Positions 1 to 8,288 of a DNA stretch of 32,096 nt are shown in pieces. Made by a program: the position numbers and the translations under genes. The notes beneath the pieces are model-generated. The model saw only the letters and a list, made by a program, of their open reading frames with translations, did no database searches and was not told the origin of the DNA. The stretch comes from Muribaculaceae bacterium (lineage in GTDB: Bacteria; Bacteroidota; Bacteroidia; Bacteroidales; Muribaculaceae). Numbering within the stretch: position 1 is the first letter of the stretch; each line of letters begins with the position of its first letter. The stretch covers positions 1 through 32,096 of the forward strand of contig WGUO01000033.1 of assembly GCA_014867205.1 (NCBI GenBank), written 5' to 3'.

Positions 1-8
1 TAATTTTG
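1..8 (+). promoter_or_regulatory. Bacteroidota -7 box upstream of tag
   Basis: The first eight bases read TAATTTTG, matching the Bacteroidota primary sigma-factor -7 consensus TAnnTTTG. The start codon of tag follows about 20 bases later, which fits a short leader. The matching -33 TTTG element would lie outside the window, so the promoter is only half visible. Confidence 0.5.
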
Positions 9-28
9 CATAATGACTAATACATGAC

Positions 29-592
29 ATGATGACTGAACGTTGCCCTTGGTGTGGCGAAGATCCGCTATACGTGAAATATCATGACGAGGAATGGGGC
101 CGCCCGGTTACCGACGACCGCGCGCTGTTCGAGTTTCTGACCCTTGAAAGCGCTCAGGCAGGGCTGGCCTGGATCACCATACTTCGCAGACGAGAGGAAT
201 ACCGCAAGGCATTCCTTGACTTTGACTACCAACGCGTGGCTGAGATGACTCGGGCTGATGAAGAACGGTTATGTCATCAAGAGGGCATCATCAGGAATCG
301 CTGCAAGATACACAGTGCAATTGAGAACGCCCGTCTCTTCCGCGAAATAATAGACGAGTTCGGTTCATTCTATGAATACATAATCGGTTTTTTCCCCGAC
401 AGGCAACGAATCGTGAACGACATTCCCGACATCAGTTCCATTCCGGTTTCATCTCCTATATCTGATGCGATTAGCAAAGACATGCACCGCAGGGGCTTCA
501 GATTTTTCGGCACGATAATCTGCTATTCGTTTCTTCAGGCAACAGGTTTCATCGACGACCACCTCAACACATGCCCCTGCAAAAGCCATTAA
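29..592 (+). CDS. tag: DNA-3-methyladenine glycosylase I
   Basis: Monofunctional base-excision repair glycosylase that removes 3-methyladenine from alkylated DNA in the cytoplasm. The 187-residue length is normal for the family. Visible hallmarks are the N-terminal CPWCGEDPLYVKYHDEEWG block, the catalytic-region segment LESAQAGLAWITILR with Glu40, GIIRNRCKI near residue 86, and a C-terminal FIDDHLNTCPC. Cys6, His19, His178 and Cys182 correspond to the structural zinc site of the E. coli enzyme. Two adjacent ATG codons (29 and 32) are possible starts and differ by one residue. It has its own -7 box at the window edge and is followed by a separate promoter and riboswitch, so it is probably not part of the B12 regulon. 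No convincing terminator was seen after it. Confidence 0.95.
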   Translation: MMTERCPWCGEDPLYVKYHDEEWGRPVTDDRALFEFLTLESAQAGLAWITILRRREEYRKAFLDFDYQRVAEMTRADEERLCHQEGIIRNRCKIHSAIENARLFREIIDEFGSFYEYIIGFFPDRQRIVNDIPDISSIPVSSPISDAISKDMHRRGFRFFGTIICYSFLQATGFIDDHLNTCPCKSH

Positions 593-645
593 AAATTATG
601 AGACACTTTAATCGGGAACAGTGCTCGGATTTCGGAAAAATTCCT

Positions 646-653
646 TAACTTTG
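646..653 (+). promoter_or_regulatory. Putative -7 box for the first B12 riboswitch operon
   Basis: TAACTTTG fits the Bacteroidota -7 consensus TAnnTTTG and lies just before the 5' end of the riboswitch, where a transcript should start. I could not find a clean TTTG -33 element about 20 bases upstream, so the call rests on the -7 element and position. Confidence 0.5.
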
Positions 654-654
654 C

Positions 655-838
655 AATGCCGTTAGGTGAGCGGACATTTGGGCTATGGTCCATAAATGTC
701 TGCGCGAGGGAACCCGGTGAGAGTCCGGGACAGTTCCAGCTACTGTAATGCCCATTTAAAGACCTGCCGATATGGTCACTTCCACCAGGAGGGAAGGCCG
801 GCAAGGTCAGGGCTAAGTCAGGAAACCTGCCTATCTGC
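655..838 (+). promoter_or_regulatory. Cobalamin riboswitch (plus strand)
   Basis: An adenosylcobalamin-type riboswitch in the leader of the PepSY-cobUTSC operon. The conserved core is visible as GGGAACCCGGTGAGAGTCC, then GGGACAGTTCC and GCTACTGTAA between about 708 and 748. The 3' B12 box AAGTCAGGAAACCTGCC lies at 815-831. The two parts are separated by a variable arm, as in the family. Binding of cobalamin is expected to lower expression of the downstream genes. The boundaries are approximate because the P1 stem was judged by eye. Confidence 0.93.
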
Positions 839-847
839 ACATCTTGG

Positions 848-880
848 ATTGATTATTTCTGGAATAAAATAATTATCAAT
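848..880 (+). promoter_or_regulatory. AT-rich hairpin covering the start codon, possible expression platform
   Basis: ATTGAT (848-853) can pair with ATCAAT (875-880), and TATTT (854-858) with AAATA (867-871), leaving a three-base bulge and an eight-base loop. The 3' arm includes the first two bases of the PepSY start codon. No hairpin followed by a T-run was found between the riboswitch and the gene, so control by blocking translation initiation is plausible. The fold is weak because it is A/T only. Confidence 0.35.
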
Positions 881-1958
881 GACAAAACACTTTTTCAAGC
901 AACTGCATCTATGGCTGTCAGTCCCGTTCGGACTGATTGTCACCCTTATCTGCCTTTCCGGGGCAATCCTTATCTTCGAGCGTGATTTCAGCCGCATCGA
1001 CCAGGCCGAGGTCAATCCCAATGGCAAGACAGCCCTTCCTATGGATTCAATCCTCAGATCTACAGAGAGGTATCTTGAAGGTAAGAACAATATCATAGGT
1101 GTCACGACATATCCCGACACTTCTCGTGCGTACAAGGTAATGCTTGCCAAGTCGGCCATGGCCGCACTCTGGGTTGACCAATATTCGGGTGAAGTCATCG
1201 GTAAATATGAGCGTGCTAAGGTTTTCAAATTGGCCAGTGCGGCACACCGCCGTCTATTCGGTAAGTCAAAGGCTGATGGTGGATTCGGCGGAAAGACCGG
1301 GAAACTCGTTATCGGCATCACTACAATCTCCTTATTTCTCATCATAATCTCGGGCCTAATCATCTGCTGGCCAGACAAAGGGAAAGTGCGGGACAAGTTC
1401 ACCATCTCAACCCACAAGGGGAGTTATCGGTTCTGGTTTGACTTCCACAGTGTCGGTGGTGTATTAAGTGCCCTGATTCTGATCGTGTGTGCGCTAACAG
1501 GTCTGAACTGGTCGTTCGGTTGGTACCGCACAGCGTTCTATTCCACACTCGGATCCAAGGTGGCCAAATCGTCAAGCCATAAGACTCCGGCAGAGAATTA
1601 TCAGGCATGGACCGTGGCATATACACGCATTCATAATTCGAATCCTGCGAAAGAGATCAGGATGTATCAGAATGAAGCCGATGTAGTGACAGGTGGATGG
1701 GGTAACCAGCAGGCCACCGACACCTATACCATAAATCCTGAAAACGGGGAGATTCAATCCGTGACATCATATAAGGATAAAAGTGAGTCAAACCATATCA
1801 AAGGCTGGATCTATTCGCTCCATGTCGGCTCTTGGTTTGGCTGGATTACTAAGATCATATATCTTATATGCGTGTGCATCGGGGCCATTCTTCCTATCAG
1901 CGGTTATTATCTATGGATAAAGAGACTGACACTAAAAAGATCGCACCACGCGTCATAA
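879..1958 (+). CDS. PepSY-associated TM-helix membrane protein (XusC-like, putative reductase)
   Basis: A 359-residue inner-membrane protein of the PepSY-associated TM-helix family. Four hydrophobic segments are visible at about residues 12-33, 141-163, 192-213 and 325-347, with two soluble loops of PepSY type between them. Histidines next to the membrane segments (His10, His123, His179, His190, His315) could bind haem or metal. Relatives work with TonB receptors in siderophore iron uptake, probably reducing the metal; as I recall, XusC of the Bacteroides Xus system is one. Here it is the first gene after a cobalamin riboswitch and overlaps cobU. A matching TonB receptor and DUF4374 lipoprotein lie at the other end of the locus under a second cobalamin riboswitch. 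A role in reducing or releasing an imported cobalt or corrinoid ligand is inference. Confidence 0.85.
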   Translation: MTKHFFKQLHLWLSVPFGLIVTLICLSGAILIFERDFSRIDQAEVNPNGKTALPMDSILRSTERYLEGKNNIIGVTTYPDTSRAYKVMLAKSAMAALWVDQYSGEVIGKYERAKVFKLASAAHRRLFGKSKADGGFGGKTGKLVIGITTISLFLIIISGLIICWPDKGKVRDKFTISTHKGSYRFWFDFHSVGGVLSALILIVCALTGLNWSFGWYRTAFYSTLGSKVAKSSSHKTPAENYQAWTVAYTRIHNSNPAKEIRMYQNEADVVTGGWGNQQATDTYTINPENGEIQSVTSYKDKSESNHIKGWIYSLHVGSWFGWITKIIYLICVCIGAILPISGYYLWIKRLTLKRSHHAS

Positions 1959-2464
1959 TGGTAACCGGTGGGCAGCGCAGTGGCAAGAGTGTCTTTGCCG
2001 AGAGCATCGCACTCAAAATGTCACTACATCCGACCTATCTCGCCACAGCGCGTGTGACTGATGACGAGATGCGCCAGAGGGTCAGCATACATCAGAACCG
2101 CAGAAAGAATATTTGGAGAAATCTCGAGGCACCTCTCTCAGTTGAGGAACTATCTTTTTCCAAGGGAGAGGTTGTGCTTGTTGATTGTCTCACCCTCTGG
2201 GCGACAAACTGGCTTTTTGAGAAAAATGAGGATATCGGCGAGGCACTGGAAGCACTCGAACAACAGATCAAGCGATTGCTGGAAACAGGAGCCACCCTCA
2301 TAATAGTCACCAATGAGATTGGCCTTGGAGGTGTAAGTTGCAATGCATTGCAGCGCAAATTCGCAGACCTGCAGGGACTGATAAACCAACATGTTGCCTC
2401 TTTAGCCGATGAGGTATATATGGTAGTTTCAGGAATCCCTGTCAAAATAAAGAGTAAGTCATGA
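1913..2464 (+). CDS. cobU: Adenosylcobinamide kinase / adenosylcobinamide-phosphate guanylyltransferase
   Basis: Bifunctional cytoplasmic enzyme that phosphorylates adenosylcobinamide and converts it to adenosylcobinamide-GDP for CobS. The 183-residue product has the P-loop GGQRSGKS at residues 19-26, His60 in the segment RVSIHQNRR (the position of the guanylylated His in Salmonella CobU), a Walker B-like VLVDCLT near residue 91, VTNEIGLGG at 132-140 and the C-terminal VSGIPVKIK. I chose the ATG at 1913 because it keeps the first beta strand (RVIMVTGG) whole, although it overlaps the PepSY gene by 46 bases. An ATG at 1958, overlapping the PepSY stop codon, is the alternative and would shorten that strand. 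The stop codon overlaps the cobT start (ATGA). Confidence 0.93.
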   Translation: MDKETDTKKIAPRVIMVTGGQRSGKSVFAESIALKMSLHPTYLATARVTDDEMRQRVSIHQNRRKNIWRNLEAPLSVEELSFSKGEVVLVDCLTLWATNWLFEKNEDIGEALEALEQQIKRLLETGATLIIVTNEIGLGGVSCNALQRKFADLQGLINQHVASLADEVYMVVSGIPVKIKSKS

Positions 2465-3501
2465 AGAAATTCAAGATAAATCCGGTAAATCGCACTATTG
2501 AGCCGGAAATCAAAAAGAAAATAGACAACCTGACAAAGCCCAAGGGCTCCCTGGGACGACTGGAGGAACTTGCCAGGCAGATTTGTCTTATCCAGCAGAC
2601 CCTAACTCCCCAACTGCGAGAGCCTCATAATGTTTTGTTCGCCGCTGACCACGGCATTATTGAAGAGGGAGTCAGTGTCTCACCTAAGGAAGTGACATGG
2701 CAGCAGTTGAGCCATTTCTCCAAGGGGGGCGCTGGTATCAATTTCCTGTGTGAGCAGCATGGGTTCCGGCTGGTACTGGTAGATGCCGGAGTCGACTATG
2801 ACATCCCGGCAGGACACGGCATCATCGACATGAAGGTAAGGAAAGGAACCCGTAACTTTCTCCACGAGCCCGCGATGACTCGCGATGAACTGAATCTATG
2901 TGTTGAACGCGGTGCCGAAGTAGTCAGGGACATCTACACCTCGACCCGATGCAATATAATCAGCTTCGGAGAGATGGGGAGCGGTAACACTTCACCCTCG
3001 TCAGTCTGGATGCACCTTTTTACCGGAATCGACCTGGACAAATGTATCGGCGCTGGTGCAGGCCTTAATACTCCAGGCATACGCCATAAGTACGATGTTC
3101 TATCACAGGCAATCAGCAACTATGGTGGAGAGGATAACCCCGAAGATCATATAGCCTGGTTCGGAGGGTATGAGATGGCCATGGCCATGGGCGCGATGAT
3201 GCAGGCCGCGGAACTCGGCATGATCATTCTGGTTGACGGTTTCATTATGACAAGTGTAATTTTGGCAGCGACACAGTTCTACCCCCATATTCTCGACTAT
3301 GCCATATTCGGGCATCAGGGTGATGAGAGCGGGCACAAACTGATGCTTGACGCATTAGGTGTCAAGGGAATATTGCACCTTGATCTAAGACTTGGCGAAG
3401 GCTCCGGGGCAGTGTGCGCCTACCCTATCCTGGAATCTGCAGTCAGAATGATCAACCGCATGGACAGTTTCCAGTCGGTCAACGTAACAAAATATTTCTG
3501 A
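2461..3501 (+). CDS. cobT: Nicotinate-nucleotide--dimethylbenzimidazole phosphoribosyltransferase
   Basis: Activates the lower-ligand base by transferring phosphoribose from nicotinate mononucleotide, giving alpha-ribazole phosphate. The 346-residue length is typical. Family blocks seen are TKPKGSLGRLEELA (residues 25-38), AADHGIIEEGVSVSP (61-75), GEMGSGNTSPSS (170-181) and LRLGEGSGA (309-317). Glu171 and Glu313 sit where the two catalytic glutamates of Salmonella CobT are found. It overlaps cobU by four bases and cobS by one, showing translational coupling. No bluB or bza genes for making benzimidazoles are in the window, so the base may be salvaged or made elsewhere. Confidence 0.96.
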   Translation: MKKFKINPVNRTIEPEIKKKIDNLTKPKGSLGRLEELARQICLIQQTLTPQLREPHNVLFAADHGIIEEGVSVSPKEVTWQQLSHFSKGGAGINFLCEQHGFRLVLVDAGVDYDIPAGHGIIDMKVRKGTRNFLHEPAMTRDELNLCVERGAEVVRDIYTSTRCNIISFGEMGSGNTSPSSVWMHLFTGIDLDKCIGAGAGLNTPGIRHKYDVLSQAISNYGGEDNPEDHIAWFGGYEMAMAMGAMMQAAELGMIILVDGFIMTSVILAATQFYPHILDYAIFGHQGDESGHKLMLDALGVKGILHLDLRLGEGSGAVCAYPILESAVRMINRMDSFQSVNVTKYF

Positions 3502-4250
3502 TGAGACGCATAGCGGCAGCCCTGACTCTATTCACCCGTATATCTCTCTGGAAATGGGTTGAGATACCGGCTTCGGCCTATACCCAGGCGGTTGTCTTCT
3601 GGCCATTTGCTGGCTGGCTGACAGGCACGGTCACCGCAGGCATGTTTCTCGGACTCTCTTTTATCCTGCCCGCACTCCCGTCAATAGTTCTTGCCCTCAT
3701 AGCCCGTCTGCTGCTTACTGGAGCACTCCATGAGGATGGTCTTGCCGACCTATGTGACGGATTCGGAGGTGGAAGAGACAAGGAGAGCGTGCTCCGGATC
3801 ATGAAGGACTCCCATATCGGCACTTACGGTGTAATCGGATTAATCTGTTACTATCTGCTAACCGTATCGCTGCTTGCCTCGCTTCCTCTACACTTGATAC
3901 CGGTTGCGATAGTCGCTGCAGATCCCTTTTCGAAATTCTGTGCCTCTCAACTTGTCAATTTATTGAGGTATGCCAGGCCGGAAGGTGCGAAAAACAAGAT
4001 CTGTTATCCCAAAATGTCACTGCCGCAGTTTGCGCTGAACCTTTTCTTTGGGTGTATTCCGATGGTTCCGATGCTGTTATGCGCCCCAATCACGGCGCTG
4101 TCAGTTATTTTTCCCCTGATAGCACTCTTTGGTCTCATCGCTCTGATGCGCCGACGAATCGGTGGCTATACCGGAGACTGCTGCGGGGCAACATTCCTGA
4201 TATGCGAAGCCACAATGCTTGCAGGTATCTGCGTTATTATAAATATTTAA
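3501..4250 (+). CDS. cobS: Adenosylcobinamide-GDP ribazoletransferase (cobalamin synthase)
   Basis: Integral membrane enzyme that joins adenosylcobinamide-GDP and alpha-ribazole (phosphate) to form adenosylcobalamin (phosphate). The product is 249 residues with several hydrophobic segments. The conserved acidic block HEDGLADLCDGFGGGRDK (residues 77-94), MKDSHIGTYG (101-110) and the C-terminal GGYTGDCCGA are clear family signatures. The ATG at 3501 overlaps the cobT stop (TGATG); an upstream extension to 3414 would only read through cobT in another frame. It is followed by a 134-base gap before cobC. Confidence 0.95.
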   Translation: MRRIAAALTLFTRISLWKWVEIPASAYTQAVVFWPFAGWLTGTVTAGMFLGLSFILPALPSIVLALIARLLLTGALHEDGLADLCDGFGGGRDKESVLRIMKDSHIGTYGVIGLICYYLLTVSLLASLPLHLIPVAIVAADPFSKFCASQLVNLLRYARPEGAKNKICYPKMSLPQFALNLFFGCIPMVPMLLCAPITALSVIFPLIALFGLIALMRRRIGGYTGDCCGATFLICEATMLAGICVIINI

Positions 4251-4332
4251 AGTTTAGGGTTAAGGAGTTTGCATAATCCCATGTTCCGTTTTGCGACCAA
4301 GGGGAAGCAACGTGCCGTCTCCCACCTCCCAC

Positions 4333-4374
4333 CTATCACCTAAAATCTATCACCTAAAACCTATCACCTATAAA
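4333..4374 (+). repeat. Three-copy 14-bp tandem repeat between cobS and cobC
   Basis: The unit CTATCACCTAAAAY occurs at 4333-4346 and 4347-4360, and a variant occurs at 4361-4374. It is preceded by degenerate CCCACCTCC units. The 134-base gap 4251-4384 otherwise holds no recognisable gene, promoter or clear hairpin. The repeat ends 10 bases before the cobC start, so it would lie in its ribosome-binding region on the transcript. Confidence 0.8.
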
Positions 4375-4384
4375 TCTCATCCCT

Positions 4385-4918
4385 ATGCACCTCATATTCA
4401 TACGCCACACCTCTGTAGATGTGCCCAAAGGCACTTGTTATGGACAGACCGACGTACCATTGGCCTCAACATTTCCCAAAGAGGCCAAGGCCGTAAAAGA
4501 AAGGCTCAAGCCATTTCGTTTTGATAAAGTCTTCTGCAGTCCGCTGTCAAGATGTGTAAGACTTGCGGCTTTCTGCGGCTATCCCGACGCCGTCAGGGAT
4601 GACCGACTTAAAGAAATGAACTTCGGCGACTGGGAGATGAAGGCGTATGATGATATATCCGACTCTGTTTTGCGGGAATGGTTTGAGGATTACATTAATG
4701 TTGTGCCGCCCGGGGGCGAGTCCGTGGCGGATCAACGCCGCAGACTTGAAAGTTTCATATCTGAATTAAAGGATAAAGTTCATCCGGATTCTGTAATAGG
4801 GATTTTCACCCATGGTGGAATCCTGATCAATGCACTCGTGGCATTTGGCTACAAGACATACGAGGAAGTCTACAATGACATCCCACCCTATGGCTCTATA
4901 ATAGAAATAGAAGTCTGA
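4385..4918 (+). CDS. cobC: Alpha-ribazole phosphatase (histidine phosphatase family)
   Basis: Histidine-phosphatase superfamily enzyme of 177 residues. The RHT motif carries the phospho-accepting His8 with Arg7, CSPLSRC (51-57) supplies Arg56, KEMNFGDWE holds Glu77, and THGG carries His143, so the expected catalytic set is present. In B12 synthesis CobC removes phosphate from alpha-ribazole phosphate or adenosylcobalamin phosphate. The general family is broad, but placement after cobUTS makes this role likely. Its 3' end overlaps the 3' end of the convergent cbiB gene by 23 bases. Confidence 0.88.
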   Translation: MHLIFIRHTSVDVPKGTCYGQTDVPLASTFPKEAKAVKERLKPFRFDKVFCSPLSRCVRLAAFCGYPDAVRDDRLKEMNFGDWEMKAYDDISDSVLREWFEDYINVVPPGGESVADQRRRLESFISELKDKVHPDSVIGIFTHGGILINALVAFGYKTYEEVYNDIPPYGSIIEIEV

Positions 4919-5828
4919 CTCCGCATGTTATCAGCACCATCACGGCCTCTGTCTTTCGATTTATTCCGATTGCCTCGACGGCATCTGAATAATCGAAGTC
5001 CCGTGAATGAACGCCGATGTAAGGCTTATATACACTCTGTCCGAAATAATCATGTGTGCCTCCGAAGCGGCAGTCAAGAATACCCGCTAAAGCAGCCTCA
5101 GGATATCCGCTGTTGGGACTCGCATGTTCTCTTCCGAACTTCCTTACAAATCCCAATAAGGATAATCTGCCCGACACCAGAATCATGAGCATTGCAGTCA
5201 GTCGAGCCGGAATATAATTGGCTATGTCGTCGATTTTTGCTGCCACATATCCAAACTCGGCATATCGCTCATTCCTATACCCTATCATTGAGTCAAGCGT
5301 GTTTATCATCTTGTAGGCAACCATTCCCGGCACACCAAGAATTGCATACCAGAACAGCGGCGCCACCACCCCGTCGCTCAGATTCTCTGCAAGAGTCTCA
5401 AGAGCGGCTGTGCGTATCTCCTGAGCGGATAGTGTAGCCGTATCTCGCCCAACTATTCTGCCGACTTGCACCCTGCCATCGGCCAATGACCTGTCGACAG
5501 CCTTAAAAACCATCTTCACTTCCTTTACAAGTGTTGTTCCTGCCAGACAGTAGAAGATAAGTATTGACTGCACCGCGATACTGAGCCACACAAAACCGGA
5601 TATAAAGCGCAAAAGCATCCATGTAAAAAAGAATACCGACATGATTAGCACAACTGCCGTAAACCCTCCTTTAAGTCTACGATGTTCTCCTTTGTTAAGG
5701 GCATGTTCAGAATTCCCTATCATCTTTCCGAACCAAACTACCGGATGCGGAAGATAGGCCGGATCGCCAAAAAGAAGATCCAGGAGCCAACCAACAATCA
5801 GAGGAAGTATTGCTATAAGGATATCCAT
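4896..5828 (-). CDS. cbiB: Adenosylcobinamide-phosphate synthase
   Basis: Integral membrane enzyme that attaches aminopropanol phosphate (from CobD) to adenosylcobyric acid. The 310-residue product starts with a membrane segment followed by the family block LLFGDPAYLPHPVVWFGKMI near residues 18-37. It also contains LSDGVVAPLFWYAILG, NTLDSMIGYRNERYAEFGY and the C-terminal SPNSGYPEAALAGILDCRFG. It is the last gene of the minus-strand operon; its start overlaps the end of cobD by 16 bases. Its end runs into cobC on the opposite strand, leaving no room for a terminator between the two operons. Confidence 0.95.
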   Translation of the reverse strand: MDILIAILPLIVGWLLDLLFGDPAYLPHPVVWFGKMIGNSEHALNKGEHRRLKGGFTAVVLIMSVFFFTWMLLRFISGFVWLSIAVQSILIFYCLAGTTLVKEVKMVFKAVDRSLADGRVQVGRIVGRDTATLSAQEIRTAALETLAENLSDGVVAPLFWYAILGVPGMVAYKMINTLDSMIGYRNERYAEFGYVAAKIDDIANYIPARLTAMLMILVSGRLSLLGFVRKFGREHASPNSGYPEAALAGILDCRFGGTHDYFGQSVYKPYIGVHSRDFDYSDAVEAIGINRKTEAVMVLITCGVRLLFLL

Positions 5829-6826
5829 TCTTTCAATGCGTCAATAAGTTTGTTGTTTTCTTCTTTCGTTTGAGCGGCAATGCGGAAATGTCGGGGAGTC
5901 AGCCCCTCGAAATTTGAGGCATCCCTAATGAGAATACCACGTTTCTCAATCAGCCATTCCTTCAGTTGCGACGCGGTTCGGTCAGGCAATACAGCGAGGA
6001 TAAAATTACAGTCAGACGGCTGTACCCGGATTCCCATTTTATGCATGCTCTCCTCCAGTCTCTGTGTCTCTTCATGCAACTCTCCATAATCAACAAAATA
6101 CTCCGACTCATGATCAAGCAGGTAATGTGCAGCCTCGATGGCCAACGAATTAACCGACCAGGGCATCCGGATGCCCCTAAGTTTCTCAACCACCTCGTCG
6201 GGCGCTATGGCATATCCAATCCGCAGCCCCGGAACAACAAACTGCTTGGTCAATGAATTTAGCAGGACAACATTCTTCCTGACCATAACATCCTCTTCAC
6301 AGAGGACCGGCTTTACCGCATAACGGCCATATGCCTGATCCACCACAAATAGTTGCGCCCTGTTTCGGTCTATTACCGTCAGCAGTTCATCTCGCCCATA
6401 CACTCGACCAGTAGGATTATTGGGATTGCAGAGCCAGACTAAGTCCGGTTCACACGCGTTTACCTGGTCTAAATCATTTATAAAGGTTATTTCGTGACCG
6501 AATACGCAACATGCGTCCTGATACTCACGGAATGTCGGCGCTATTATGGCTGACCTCCTGCCGGCATAATATTGGGCGATAAGATAAATTGCCTCTGTCG
6601 CACCATTTGTCACAATCACATTTTTCTCAGGAACTCCATGCCGATTCGCCAGCCGACTTTCGACGCTGCGCGGTTCAGGTTCTGGATAATTTCTGAATAT
6701 CGCTCCACAGTCAAAGAGATGTCGCACAAGTCCGTCGTGATTTACGCCCTGCGGAATATTTGTGCTGAAATTGATTCTTACCCTATCCTTGAAACGAAAA
6801 ATATCGTCGCCGTGTCCCTCAATCAT
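5813..6826 (-). CDS. cobD: L-threonine-O-3-phosphate decarboxylase (PLP-dependent)
   Basis: Class-I aminotransferase-fold enzyme that makes (R)-1-amino-2-propanol phosphate for CbiB from L-threonine phosphate. From the ATG at 6826 the product is 337 residues and begins MIEGHGDD, the usual CobD start. An extension to 6865 would overlap cbiP more deeply and adds unrelated residues. CNPNNPTG (133-140), VVDQAYGRY (161-169) and the PLP lysine Lys194 in NSLTKQFVVPG are visible. It overlaps cbiP by 8 bases and cbiB by 16. No PduX-type threonine kinase is recognisable here, which matters for its substrate supply. Confidence 0.93.
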   Translation of the reverse strand: MIEGHGDDIFRFKDRVRINFSTNIPQGVNHDGLVRHLFDCGAIFRNYPEPEPRSVESRLANRHGVPEKNVIVTNGATEAIYLIAQYYAGRRSAIIAPTFREYQDACCVFGHEITFINDLDQVNACEPDLVWLCNPNNPTGRVYGRDELLTVIDRNRAQLFVVDQAYGRYAVKPVLCEEDVMVRKNVVLLNSLTKQFVVPGLRIGYAIAPDEVVEKLRGIRMPWSVNSLAIEAAHYLLDHESEYFVDYGELHEETQRLEESMHKMGIRVQPSDCNFILAVLPDRTASQLKEWLIEKRGILIRDASNFEGLTPRHFRIAAQTKEENNKLIDALKEWISL

Positions 6827-8288
6827 TTTCTGACATAATTTTGTAGATTTGCGGAAGATCAACATACTCTCTCAACCAGTCGGCAAGCAGATCATATTGA
6901 TTTTGCTTGAATTTCTGCGGGTCAAAGTCGGTGGTGTCCTTGGAATCAATGAATGGCCGCAGGATAAAATCAATCACAGCTGCGTTGTCAAGGATGCCAT
7001 GAACATAACTTCCGAAACACCTCTCATCAGCCATGCAACCCTCCTTGGTCCCGTCATCTAACGTGATAAATGGTTTTGAGGTCTCTGTCCGGCCCATGTG
7101 TATCTCATAGCCGTCACAGACACGCTCGTCTTCCATAAACCTGAACTTCACCTGCCGGGTGGTCTTTTCCGGACTGATCACTGTGCGTACCGGTAACAGG
7201 CCAAGCCCCGGGAGTGCTTCCAGATTTCCTTCAATCCTATCCGGGTCACAGACCTCCTCACCCATCATCTGATAGCCGCCACAGATTCCTATCACCGTTT
7301 TCCCGTTTCCTCGCGCCTCTACAATTGCCTTAGCCAGACCGCGACGACGTATGTCAAGCAGATCATCGAGCGTGTTTTTACTACCGGGAATAATGACAAT
7401 ATCAGCCTCAGAGATATCGGCCGGTGCTGTGGCATAATAGAGATTGACCTGCGGATGCCTTTCAAGCACATTGAAATCTGTAAAGTTGGAGATATGTTTC
7501 AATAGCACAACCGCTATGTTAATTCTGTCGCTGTCAGAGTTCTTTCCCTTGACTGCCAGCGCAACGGAATCCTCCTCGTCGATATGGATATGGGGAGCCA
7601 TCGGAACAACGCCCAGCACCGGGACTCCTGAAATTTCCTCAAGCAGTCTGCGTCCCTCTTCAAATAGGCGCAGGTCCCCTCGGAATTTATTTACGATTAT
7701 TCCTTTGATAAGTGTACGGTATTCAGGAGTCTGGAGCATTATTGAACCATATACACTTGCAAATACACCACCTCTGTCAATATCTGCTACCAATATCACA
7801 CTTGCATCAGCGTAAGAGGCCATAGACATGTTGACGATATCACCATCGCGCAGGTTGAGCTCGGAGATACTTCCCGCACCCTCCAGCACGATAGGATCAT
7901 ATCGTTCCGCAAGTCTGTCAAACGCCTCATGGGCAATCTTGCGCAACTCCTCTTTCCCTTCCTTACGGAAATACTGATATGCATCCGCATTTCCCGATGG
8001 CCTGCCGTTAAGAACGACCTGCGACGTATGTTCGCCCGACGGCTTCAGAAGAATAGGGTTCATGTCGGTCGAGCAATCAATACAGGCAGCCTCAGCCTGA
8101 ACGGCCTGCGCCCGCCCTATCTCAAGTCCATCGGGTGTGGCATATGAGTTCAAAGCCATATTCTGAGCCTTGAATGGCGCAGGATTATAGCCATCCTGTT
8201 TGAAGATCCGGCATAGCCCGGTTGCTATAAGGCTTTTACCCACATCACTTCCGGTACCTGCCAGCATTATCGGCTTAAGTCTCTTCAT
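6819..8288 (-). CDS. cbiP: Cobyric acid synthase (adenosylcobyric acid synthase)
   Basis: Glutamine-dependent amidase that amidates four side chains (b, d, e, g) of adenosylcobyrinic a,c-diamide. The 489-residue product has an N-terminal ATP-binding domain with the P-loop-like GTGSDVGKS (11-19) and a C-terminal class-I glutamine amidotransferase-like domain. The nucleophile is Cys336 in VIGICGGYQ, and His430 lies in GSYVHGILDN. The length matches the family. Its start overlaps the pduO stop by four bases (ATGA), and its end overlaps cobD by eight. Confidence 0.96.
   Translation of the reverse strand: MKRLKPIMLAGTGSDVGKSLIATGLCRIFKQDGYNPAPFKAQNMALNSYATPDGLEIGRAQAVQAEAACIDCSTDMNPILLKPSGEHTSQVVLNGRPSGNADAYQYFRKEGKEELRKIAHEAFDRLAERYDPIVLEGAGSISELNLRDGDIVNMSMASYADASVILVADIDRGGVFASVYGSIMLQTPEYRTLIKGIIVNKFRGDLRLFEEGRRLLEEISGVPVLGVVPMAPHIHIDEEDSVALAVKGKNSDSDRINIAVVLLKHISNFTDFNVLERHPQVNLYYATAPADISEADIVIIPGSKNTLDDLLDIRRRGLAKAIVEARGNGKTVIGICGGYQMMGEEVCDPDRIEGNLEALPGLGLLPVRTVISPEKTTRQVKFRFMEDERVCDGYEIHMGRTETSKPFITLDDGTKEGCMADERCFGSYVHGILDNAAVIDFILRPFIDSKDTTDFDPQKFKQNQYDLLADWLREYVDLPQIYKIMSEND

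Noticed and set aside
593..645. Terminator after tag
   Set aside because: No stem of convincing length followed by a T-run could be found in this gap.
818..1417. A 199-codon open frame on the minus strand
   Set aside because: It overlaps the riboswitch end and is antisense to the PepSY gene; no motifs or plausible start context.
4321..4374. Short CRISPR-like array
   Set aside because: The repeats are only 14 bp, directly adjacent with no unique spacers, and there are no cas genes.
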